From Kribbella jejuensis (GTDB lineage Bacteria; Actinomycetota; Actinomycetes; Propionibacteriales; Kribbellaceae), in the NCBI RefSeq assembly GCF_006715085.1, contig NZ_VFMM01000001.1, forward strand, positions 1,798,001 to 1,862,000: DNA of 64,000 nucleotides, given 5' to 3'. This document shows, one piece after another, positions 35,169 to 41,422 of this stretch. Both the position numbers and the translations under genes were made by a program. Under the pieces are notes generated by a model. The model had not been told where the DNA came from. It worked only from the letters and a program-made list of their open reading frames with translations, and did not search any database. Position 1 is the stretch's first letter, and every line of letters starts with the position of its first letter.

Positions 35169-36101
35169 ATGCGTATTGGTATGGCTTTCGGCGACGTCCG
35201 CGGACCGAGCCCGCTCCCCGTGATCACCCGCCAGATCCACGAGGCAGCCGCAGCCGGGGTGCGGTCGGCGTGGATCTCGGACGGGGTCGGCTGGGACGCC
35301 CTGACCGCCCTCGCCGCCGTCGGGCCGGTCCCGCCTGGGTTGGAGCTCGGCACCGCGGTCGTCCCGTTCCCCCAACGGCACCCGCTACTGCTCGCCCGCC
35401 AGGTCCTCACCACCCAGGCGGCCTTGGGCCACCCCCTCACGCTCGGCATCGGCGCCGGCATCGCCCGGATGGTCGAGACGATGTACGGCTTCCCGACAAC
35501 CCGCCCGGCCGCGCGCCTCCGCGAGTACTTGGAGGTCCTCCACCCCCTGCTCCAGGGCAAACCGGTCGACCACCACGGCGAGTACTACACGGCAGTAGCC
35601 GAGCTGACCCGACCCACAGCCGGCCCCGGAGCCGGCGCCGACGGAGTCGGCCTGCCGGCCCCATCGGTTCTGGTGGCTGCGCTTGGGCCGGTGATGTTGA
35701 AGGTGGCGGGCGAGTTGGCGGCCGGGACGGTCACCTGGATGACCGGGCCGCGGACGCTCGGCGAGCATGTGGTGCCGGTGATCACGCGGGCGGCAGGTGG
35801 GCGGGTGCCGCGGGTGGTGGCGGGGTTTGCGGTGTGTTTGACATCGGACGAGGACGCCGTACGGGCGCGGTTCGGGGCGGAGTTCGCGCTGGCGGGGCAG
35901 GTGCCCGAGTACCGGGCGATGCTCGACCGGGAAGGGGCCGCGGGGCCGGCCGACGTACTGCTGGTCGGGGACGAGGCGGCGATCGCCAAGCAGCTCGACC
36001 GGATCCGCGACGCCGGCGCCACCGACGTGATGCTGGCGCCGATCGGCACAGCGGACGAACAACGCCGTACGACTGAGTTCTTGTCTACTATCGGCGGGTG
36101 A
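35169..36101 (+). CDS. LLM-class (probably F420-dependent) oxidoreductase
   Basis: 310 residues from the ATG at 35169 (AGGAG eight bases upstream); the open frame before it is a shadow. The bacterial luciferase-like barrel is recognisable: RIGMAFGDVRGP, GVRSAWISDG, LELGTAVVPFPQRHPLLLARQVLTTQA, and LGIGAGIARMVETMYGFP. Related actinobacterial proteins use F420 or FMN; the cofactor is inferred. Its stop overlaps the GTG of the ECF42 sigma gene (GTGA), so the two are co-expressed under the divergent TetR. Confidence 0.87.
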   Translation: MRIGMAFGDVRGPSPLPVITRQIHEAAAAGVRSAWISDGVGWDALTALAAVGPVPPGLELGTAVVPFPQRHPLLLARQVLTTQAALGHPLTLGIGAGIARMVETMYGFPTTRPAARLREYLEVLHPLLQGKPVDHHGEYYTAVAELTRPTAGPGAGADGVGLPAPSVLVAALGPVMLKVAGELAAGTVTWMTGPRTLGEHVVPVITRAAGGRVPRVVAGFAVCLTSDEDAVRARFGAEFALAGQVPEYRAMLDREGAAGPADVLLVGDEAAIAKQLDRIRDAGATDVMLAPIGTADEQRRTTEFLSTIGG

Positions 36102-37354
36102 CGGTTACTGATGCCGGTGGGGTGGTCGACGCGGTTTGGAGGATCGAGTCGGCTCGGATTATTGCGGGTGTTGCGCGGATCGTGCGGGACGTGGGGCTGG
36201 CGGAGGAACTGGCTCAGGATGCGCTGGTGGCGGCGCTGGAGCAGTGGCCCGAGTCGGGCGTACCGAAGAATCCGGGCGCCTGGTTGATGGCGATCGCGAA
36301 GCGCCGGGCGATCGACCTGATCCGGCGCAAGGAGACCTACCAGCGCAAGCTCGCCGAGCTGGGACACGAGCTTGAGATCGACGGCGACTCTGTCGAGGAC
36401 GATGTCGAGGCGATTCTCGAGGACCACATCGAGGACGACTTGCTCCGCCTGGTGTTCACCGCGTGCCACCCGGTACTCACGATGGACGCCCGCGTCACGC
36501 TGACGCTCAAGCTGCTCGGCGGCCTGAAGACCGACGAGATCGCCCGCGCGTTCCTCGCCCCGGAGGCGACGATCGCCCAGCGCATCGTCCGGGCCAAGCG
36601 CAACCTCGCGAAGGCCGGGGTCCAGTTCGAAGTACCGTCCGGCCCCGACCTGCTCGACCGCCTGCAATCGGTCCTCGAAGTCGTCTACCTCATCTACAAC
36701 GAGGGGTACTCCGCGACCGCCGGCGACGACTGGATGCGCCCGGCGCTGTGCAACGAGGCGATGCGCCTGGGCCGGCTGCTCGTCGAGCTGATGCCGACCG
36801 AACCCGAAGTACTCGGCCTGCTCGCCCTGATGGAGCTCCAGTCCTCCAGAGCGAACGCCCGCACCGGCCCCGACGGGGAACCGGTACTGCTGCTCGAACA
36901 GGACCGCCGCCGCTGGGACCGCCTGCTGATCCGCCGCGGCCTCGAAGGCATCGAGCGCGCCTGGGCCCTGGAGAAACCACCCGGCCCGTACCTGCTCCAG
37001 GCCGCGATCGCCGCCTGCCACGCCCGCGCCGCCGACCCCGACGACACCGACTGGGCCCGGATCGCGGGCCTGTACGCCGTCCTCGCGCAAGTCACGCCGT
37101 CGCCGGTGATCGAGCTCAACCAGGCGGTCGCGATCTCGATGGCGTTCGGCCCAGAACGCGGACTGCAGGCCGTCGACCTGCTTGCCGACGACCCGTCGCT
37201 GCAGGACTATCACCTGCTCCCGAGTGTCCGCGGCGACCTGCTGTTCAAGCTCGGCCGCCTGGACGAGGCCCGTGCCGAGTTCGAGAAGGCGGCCGCGCTC
37301 ACCCGCAACGAGCGCGAACGCAAACTCCTGCTCGAACGCGCCGCCGCCTGCTGA
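36098..37354 (+). CDS. ECF sigma factor, ECF42 group, with C-terminal TPR-like extension
   Basis: 418 residues. Sigma region 2 (GLAEELAQDALVAALEQWP...AWLMAIAKRRAIDLIRR) and region 4 (LTLKLLGGLKTDEIARAFLAPEATIAQRIVRAKRNL) are followed by a ~200-residue helical TPR-like domain with YNEGY, the known layout of ECF42 factors, which have no anti-sigma factor and are usually linked to DGPF/YCII proteins. A DGPF gene lies 3.6 kb away. GTG start coupled to the LLM oxidoreductase. Two nearby promoters carry the published ECF42 elements TGTCGA and CG(A/T)C, so those genes are its probable targets. Confidence 0.92.
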   Translation: MTVTDAGGVVDAVWRIESARIIAGVARIVRDVGLAEELAQDALVAALEQWPESGVPKNPGAWLMAIAKRRAIDLIRRKETYQRKLAELGHELEIDGDSVEDDVEAILEDHIEDDLLRLVFTACHPVLTMDARVTLTLKLLGGLKTDEIARAFLAPEATIAQRIVRAKRNLAKAGVQFEVPSGPDLLDRLQSVLEVVYLIYNEGYSATAGDDWMRPALCNEAMRLGRLLVELMPTEPEVLGLLALMELQSSRANARTGPDGEPVLLLEQDRRRWDRLLIRRGLEGIERAWALEKPPGPYLLQAAIAACHARAADPDDTDWARIAGLYAVLAQVTPSPVIELNQAVAISMAFGPERGLQAVDLLADDPSLQDYHLLPSVRGDLLFKLGRLDEARAEFEKAAALTRNERERKLLLERAAAC

Positions 37355-37366
37355 CCGCTCCGAACA

Positions 37367-37804
37367 CTACTTGTGCCGGCGAGCCATCCACGCCGCAGCA
37401 GCAACGCCGAGGGCGAACGCACCGCCGACCGCAGCGACGGCCCTCGGGTGCCGCTTACCGACCGCCGGCAACTCCTTGACTGCACCAGGCACCTGCTTCA
37501 CAGCACCAGGCACCTGCTTCACCGCACCGGGCACCTGCTTGACCGCCTGCTCCGCGGTCTGCTTGACCGCCTGACCGGCATGCCCCGCGGTTTCCTTCAC
37601 CGCCTGCCCGGCGTGCCCGGCGGTCTGCTTCATCGTCTGCCCGGCGTGGCCCGCGGTCTCCTTCATCCGGTGTGGAACGTTGAGGCGCCGGCTCAGCTCC
37701 TGCACGGTGTCAGCCAGGTGCTGCCGGGTCTGTTCGAGATCGACGCGCAGCGTCTCGCTCTCGGACATCGGCTCGCGGTGCGCTCCGTTCTTGGTGGTAC
37801 TCAC
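37367..37804 (-). CDS. DUF3618-like protein with LEA-like 11-residue repeats and a C-terminal membrane helix
   Basis: 145 residues, GTG start overlapping the upstream stop (GTGA). Residues about 13-46 look like DUF3618 (ETLRVDLEQTRQHLADTVQELSRRLN). Residues 48-80 contain three near-identical 11-mers of the type KETAGHAGQAV, then a truncated copy, then three 7-mers KQVPGAV (89-109). A single transmembrane helix (about 121-140) and a basic tail end the protein. The 11-mers resemble group-3 LEA/apolipoprotein amphipathic repeats. Together with the holin-X-like partner it is probably an envelope-associated protein of unknown role. Confidence 0.82.
   Translation of the reverse strand: MSTTKNGAHREPMSESETLRVDLEQTRQHLADTVQELSRRLNVPHRMKETAGHAGQTMKQTAGHAGQAVKETAGHAGQAVKQTAEQAVKQVPGAVKQVPGAVKQVPGAVKELPAVGKRHPRAVAAVGGAFALGVAAAAWMARRHK
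37460..37663 (-). repeat. In-gene tandem repeats (33-bp and 21-bp units)
   Basis: DNA encoding the KETAGHAGQxV and KQVPGAV repeats. Three 33-bp units are followed by three 21-bp units of nearly identical sequence. Copy number is likely to vary between strains by slippage, always in frame because both unit lengths are multiples of three. Confidence 0.8.
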
Positions 37805-38247
37805 GAAATGACCTTCCCTTCCGGATGGTGCCCCTTGAGTGCTTCCAGGTCGTCGTGCATGCCGTCGACGGCACGGGTCGGCACCGGCGGACCGGCACGC
37901 GTCACGTGCCGCTTGCCGAGCAACGCCGCCACGGCCGCGATCGCGAACAACACAGCGGCCACGATCAGCGCCGACAACCAGGCGGGCAGCGCGGTCGCGA
38001 GTCCGAGGATCGCGGCGGCGATCAGTGCGCCGAGGCCGTACAGCGCCAGCGTGCCCGCCCCGCCGAACAAACCGGCGCCGACGCCGGCCTGCTTGCCCTT
38101 CTGTTTGAGCTCGACCTTGGCGAGTTCCAACTCGTCACGAACCAGCCGGCTCAGGTCGCTGGTCGCCTGGCTGACCAGTGCCCCGACGTGCGTGCTCTCC
38201 TCGATCGGTCCGGCCCGGTGCCGGACGATCTCCGGACGTGTCGTCAT
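37801..38247 (-). CDS. Holin-X-family (PF07332-type) membrane protein
   Basis: 148 residues. A cytoplasmic amphipathic start (VSQATSDLSRLVRDELELAKVELKQKGKQAG) precedes two transmembrane helices (about 58-80 and 86-112) and a soluble tail. It belongs to the putative actinobacterial holin-X group, usually chromosomal and not phage lysis genes. Paired with the DUF3618-like gene by a 4-bp overlap. Divergent from the alpha/beta hydrolase with an ECF42-like promoter. Confidence 0.82.
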   Translation of the reverse strand: MTTRPEIVRHRAGPIEESTHVGALVSQATSDLSRLVRDELELAKVELKQKGKQAGVGAGLFGGAGTLALYGLGALIAAAILGLATALPAWLSALIVAAVLFAIAAVAALLGKRHVTRAGPPVPTRAVDGMHDDLEALKGHHPEGKVIS

Positions 38248-38279
38248 GATCGCCTCCCGTGTTCGGCTTCACGCCCGGT

Positions 38280-38331
38280 ACCCAGATCACGTTCCGGCAC
38301 GCGCGAGTATCCGAATCGAAGTGATCTGGGT
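38280..38331. promoter_or_regulatory. 11-bp inverted repeat in a divergent promoter
   Basis: ACCCAGATCAC (38280-38290) and its exact complement at 38321-38331, separated by 30 nt. It ends 7 bp before the ECF42-like -35 of the hydrolase gene and lies between two divergent genes, so it is more likely an operator or cruciform than a terminator. Confidence 0.5.
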
Positions 38332-38338
38332 CACACCC

Positions 38339-38365
38339 TGTCGATGACTACCCGGCACGGTCGAC
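38339..38365 (+). promoter_or_regulatory. ECF42-type promoter for the alpha/beta hydrolase
   Basis: TGTCGA at 38339-38344, 17-nt spacer, CGAC at 38362-38365. These match the published ECF42 -35 (TGTCGA) and -10 (CG(A/T)C) elements. Spacing is identical to that before the DGPF gene. It points at the hydrolase, whose ATG begins 41 bp further on, and the ECF42 gene is about 1 kb upstream. Confidence 0.7.
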
Positions 38366-38406
38366 GCACGGGTGAACACTTCGACAGTTCGACAAGGAGT
38401 CAGGAA

Positions 38407-39189
38407 ATGAACACAGTGGTTTCCAAGGACGGTACGACGATCGCGTACGACCGGCGCGGCACCGGCCCAGCCCTCGTACTGGTCGACGGAGCGCTCTGCT
38501 CCCGCGCACAAGGCCCGATGCCGGCCCTCGCCGAGGCGCTCGCGGACCGCTTCACCGTCTACAACTACGACCGGCGCGGGCGCGGCGACTCCGGCGACGC
38601 CGGTGAGTACGCCGTCGACCGCGAGATCGAGGACCTGGCCGCGGTGATCGAGGCGGCGGGCGGGTCGGCGTACGTCTACGGCTCGTCGTCCGGTGCGGCG
38701 CTCGCGCTGCGGGCGACGGCCGCAGGGCTGCCGGTCGAGAAGCTCGTCGCGTTCGAGCCGCCGTACGTCGTCGACGACAGCCGCAAGCAGATCCCGCGCA
38801 CCTGGGCCGCGGACCTCGAGGCGCTGGAGCCGGCCGCGGCGATCAAGTACTTCTTCACCAAGGGCATCGGGTTGCCGGCCGCGTTCGTCACGATGATGAA
38901 GCTGATGCCGGCGTGGAAGCCGATGAAGGCGCTGGCGCACACGCTGCCGTACGACGCTCAGGTGCTCGGCACGAACTGCTTCGGGGATCCGATGGACGCG
39001 GCGCAGTGGGCGCCGATCGACCAGCCGGTCCTGGTGGTCAACGGCGGGAAGAGCCCGGCGTGGATGAAGACCTCGACCCGCGCGCTCGCGGCCGCCGTAC
39101 CGGGTGCGCGGCACACCGAGGTGCCGGGGCAGAACCACGTGATCAAGGCGTCGGCGATCGCTCCGGTGATCGCGGACTTCTGCCAGTGA
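38407..39189 (+). CDS. Alpha/beta hydrolase, probable ECF42 target
   Basis: 260 residues from the ATG at 38407, with AGGAGT/AGGAA just upstream; the frame before it is non-coding. Alpha/beta-hydrolase features: NYDRRGRGDSG, nucleophile elbow YGSSSGAALAL, late Asp region VLVVNGGKSPAW, and catalytic His in PGQNHVIK. Substrate unknown; similar proteins are often found with DGPF genes. Preceded by an ECF42-type promoter and an 11-bp inverted repeat, followed by a bidirectional terminator shared with sodA. Confidence 0.88.
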   Translation: MNTVVSKDGTTIAYDRRGTGPALVLVDGALCSRAQGPMPALAEALADRFTVYNYDRRGRGDSGDAGEYAVDREIEDLAAVIEAAGGSAYVYGSSSGAALALRATAAGLPVEKLVAFEPPYVVDDSRKQIPRTWAADLEALEPAAAIKYFFTKGIGLPAAFVTMMKLMPAWKPMKALAHTLPYDAQVLGTNCFGDPMDAAQWAPIDQPVLVVNGGKSPAWMKTSTRALAAAVPGARHTEVPGQNHVIKASAIAPVIADFCQ

Positions 39190-39208
39190 ACCGCCAGGCC
39201 ATCACAAT

Positions 39209-39250
39209 CGCGCCCGCCCGCCCGCGACGAGCGGGAAACGGGCGGGCGCG
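39209..39250. terminator. Bidirectional terminator
   Basis: 12-bp perfect stem CGCGCCCGCCCG (39209-39220) with complement at 39239-39250 and an 18-nt loop, between the convergent hydrolase (ends 39189) and sodA (ends 39280). Confidence 0.75.
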
Positions 39251-39279
39251 AGCGATTGCGACGGCCTGCGCGTCCGGTG

Positions 39280-39906
39280 TCAGGCGCCGGTGATCAGCGC
39301 GGCGGCGCCGGAGCGGGCCGCGTCGAAGCGGGCCTGCGCATCGGCCCAGTTCACGACGTTCCACCAGGCCTTGACGTAGTCGGGCTTGACGTTCTTGTAC
39401 TGCAGGTAGAACGCGTGCTCCCACATGTCCAGCATCGCGATCGGGATCTGCCCGGCCGGCAGGTTGCCCTGCTGGTCGTACAGCTGGTGGATCAGCAGCT
39501 TGCCGCCCAGCGCGTCCCAACCGAGGATCGCCCAGCCGGAGCCCTGGATCGTGGTCGCGCTCGCGGTGAAGTTGGCCTGGAAGGCGTCGAACGAGCCGAA
39601 GAACTCGTCGATCGCCGCGCCCAGCTCGCCGTCCGGCTTGTCGCCACCGTCCGGGGACAGGTTCTTCCAGAAGATGGAGTGGTTGACGTGCCCGCCGAGG
39701 TTGAAGGCCAGCGTCTTCTCCAGCCCGACGATCGCGCCGAAGTCACCCTTGTCGCGGGCCTCGGCCAGCTTCTCCAGGGTGTCGTTCAGACCCTTCACGT
39801 AGGTCGCGTGGTGCTTGTCGTGGTGCAGCTCCATGATCTCGCCGGCGATGCTCGGCGCGAGTGCACCGTAGTCGTAGGGGAGGTCGGGAAGCGTGTACGT
39901 GGTCAA
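39280..39906 (-). CDS. sodA: Superoxide dismutase (Mn/Fe)
   Basis: 208 residues. Metal-ligand blocks are intact: [32 protein letters not shown] and [13 protein letters not shown]. It dismutates superoxide in the cytoplasm; Mn versus Fe cannot be decided with certainty. The start is TTG (39904-39906), supported by AAGGAG six bases upstream and by family length. A 212-bp upstream gap holds a SoxR/MerR-like dyad, suggesting redox control. A bidirectional terminator follows. Confidence 0.95.
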   Translation of the reverse strand: MTTYTLPDLPYDYGALAPSIAGEIMELHHDKHHATYVKGLNDTLEKLAEARDKGDFGAIVGLEKTLAFNLGGHVNHSIFWKNLSPDGGDKPDGELGAAIDEFFGSFDAFQANFTASATTIQGSGWAILGWDALGGKLLIHQLYDQQGNLPAGQIPIAMLDMWEHAFYLQYKNVKPDYVKAWWNVVNWADAQARFDAARSGAAALITGA

Positions 39907-39973
39907 CTCTGCTCCTTCGTCGGGGCCCCCGCCCGGGGGCCGATATCTCCGATGCCCAAGTCAGCGGCACCAG

Positions 39974-40003
39974 CTTGAAACTTCAACCACGGTTGAGGTC
40001 AAG
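39974..40003. promoter_or_regulatory. SoxR/MerR-like dyad upstream of sodA
   Basis: Inner dyad TCAACC (39983-39988) and GGTTGA (39991-39996), outer arms CTTGA (39974-39978) and TCAAG (39999-40003). Read on the minus strand it gives TTGACCTCAACC...GGTTGAAG, with a -35-like TTGACC overlapping the dyad, as in MerR-family promoters. About 70 bp before the sodA start. The rest of the gap (40004-40118) shows nothing clear. Confidence 0.5.
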
Positions 40004-40118
40004 TAGCCACGCGGGCGACGCGGCACCTGCCCGGTGCCCGATGCGACCGCGGTCGACCCGCGCACCCACCGGACACCCCCAGCTTCACATACTCCACCTC
40101 ACGATCCACGCGCGAGTC

Positions 40119-40928
40119 TCACCTCGGACTGTGGAGAACTTCCAACTGAGCCCGCAGCACCTTCACGAACGCGTCCGGTACGTCGGCGAAGCCGGTGTGG
40201 CCGCCCGGGTAGCGGGTGGGTTCGACGCCGAGCCGGTCGGCGAGGGCGGTCGACGTACGGTCGCAGAGCTGGCCGGTCGATTCCTGCCCGATGCCGACCA
40301 CGATGTCGGCCTGGCGGAGCTTGGCCAGGTCCGGGAGCCAGGTGATAGTCTCGCGCATCTCGTGGCCGAACCAGAACCGCTCGGCGGCCACCTGGACCGG
40401 ATCCCGGTCGCCGCCGAACATCAGCTCGACCACCTCGTCGGGGATCGGGATGTTCGCGCCACGGAAGAACTGTTTCCACGCGCCGACCACGTCGCCGGCC
40501 AGGTAGTCGGCCATCTGCCGCTCGGCCATCGCGAGCAGTTCATCGGCGTCCGGCAGCAACCGGCTGAGCGGCGGCTCGTGCGCGATCACGGTCCGCACGA
40601 CCTCCGGGTGGTACTGCGCGAGCGCCAGCGCGCTGACCGCGCCGCCGCTGGATCCGAGAACGACGGCAGGCCCGGCGTCCACATGCCGGATCAGAGCCGC
40701 CAGGTCGTCGGCGCGCTGGTCCGGTCGCGACGTACCGCCTGGGCTCAGCGTGCTGCGCTTCACGCCGCGCGGGTCCAGCGTCAGCACCGTGTAGTCCGGC
40801 GCCAGCAGGTCGGCCAGCGGGGCGAACGCGTCCGCGTCCATCGGTGCGCCGACCAGGACCACCAGCGGTCCGTGGCCGCGCACCTCGTAGTACAGCTCTG
40901 CGTCGGAGACCTTTAGCAAATTGTTCAT
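40119..40928 (-). CDS. Alpha/beta hydrolase coupled to the DGPF gene
   Basis: 269 residues from ATG 40926-40928. Features: GPLVVLVGAPMDADAF oxyanion loop, TLDPRGVKRS, nucleophile elbow LGSSGGAVSALA, late acid region VVGIGQES and His in YPGGHTGF. Second gene of an operon with the DGPF protein (35-bp gap) driven by an ECF42-type promoter. Its GGGAGGGG ribosome site forms the right arm of a 9-bp hairpin, so translation may be controlled. The open frame upstream is a shadow of the DGPF gene. Confidence 0.88.
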   Translation of the reverse strand: MNNLLKVSDAELYYEVRGHGPLVVLVGAPMDADAFAPLADLLAPDYTVLTLDPRGVKRSTLSPGGTSRPDQRADDLAALIRHVDAGPAVVLGSSGGAVSALALAQYHPEVVRTVIAHEPPLSRLLPDADELLAMAERQMADYLAGDVVGAWKQFFRGANIPIPDEVVELMFGGDRDPVQVAAERFWFGHEMRETITWLPDLAKLRQADIVVGIGQESTGQLCDRTSTALADRLGVEPTRYPGGHTGFADVPDAFVKVLRAQLEVLHSPR

Positions 40929-40952
40929 GCCCCTCCCACGAACGGGAGGGGC
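40929..40952 (-). promoter_or_regulatory. Hairpin that would bury the hydrolase ribosome-binding site
   Basis: 9-bp perfect stem, GCCCCTCCC (40929-40937) with GGGAGGGGC (40944-40952) on the + strand and a 6-nt loop. In the minus-strand transcript the arm next to the AUG is GGGAGGGGC, which contains the Shine-Dalgarno sequence, directly abutting the start codon. Confidence 0.6.
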
Positions 40953-40963
40953 AGGAATGGACG

Positions 40964-41335
40964 TCAGCTCGCGAACAGGTCCGAGTCGAAGTCCGCCTCG
41001 TCGACGACCCGCCGTACCTCGACCTCGTCGCGGAGTGCCTCGGCCAGCCGGGCGGCCCACTCGATCGCCTCGTCGCGGTTGCGGACCTCGACGACGATCA
41101 CGCCGCCGACCAGCTCCTTGGTCTCCGCGAACGGGCCGTCGGTGACCGTCCGCTTGCCGCCCTCCACCTTCACCCGGGCGCCGAGCGCGCTGCGGTGCAC
41201 GCCTTCGGCGAACAGCAGTACGCCGGCCTTCGACAGGTCCTCGACCACCTGCCCGACCGCCTCGCCGACCTCCGCCGGCGGCAACTTCCCCGCCTCGCTG
41301 CCCGCATCGGCCTTGTTGATGATCATGTAGCGCAT
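40964..41335 (-). CDS. DGPF-domain (YCII-related) protein
   Basis: 123 residues from ATG 41335 (MRYMIINKADAG). The eponymous motif is visible in RTVTDGPFAETKELVGG. YCII-like ferredoxin-fold proteins of this group are the standard genomic partners of ECF42 sigma factors; biochemical function is unsettled. Preceded by a TGTCGA-17-CGAC promoter and followed by an alpha/beta hydrolase in the same operon, which reinforces the link to the ECF42 gene at 36.1 kb. Confidence 0.92.
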   Translation of the reverse strand: MRYMIINKADAGSEAGKLPPAEVGEAVGQVVEDLSKAGVLLFAEGVHRSALGARVKVEGGKRTVTDGPFAETKELVGGVIVVEVRNRDEAIEWAARLAEALRDEVEVRRVVDEADFDSDLFAS

Positions 41336-41377
41336 CGCTGCTGCTCCCTCGTCGTGTCGATCGATACTTACTCTCAC

Positions 41378-41404
41378 GTCGAGCGGGTCGTCCCGGGATC
41401 GACA
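41378..41404 (-). promoter_or_regulatory. ECF42-type promoter for the DGPF-hydrolase operon
   Basis: On the minus strand TGTCGA (41399-41404), 17 nt, CGAC (41378-41381). Same elements and same spacing as the promoter at 38339. The -10 lies 42 bp before the DGPF start codon. Confidence 0.72.
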
Positions 41405-41422
41405 CTCGGGATCAGAAGAGTT

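Noticed and set aside
37801..38247. Phage holin implying a prophage
   Set aside because: No other phage genes are nearby, and this holin-X/DUF3618 pair is commonly chromosomal in actinobacteria.
41355..41380. A + strand TGTCGA-16 nt-CGTC next to the ECF42 promoter
   Set aside because: No + strand gene follows and the spacer is 16 instead of 17; probably fortuitous overlap with the real minus-strand promoter.
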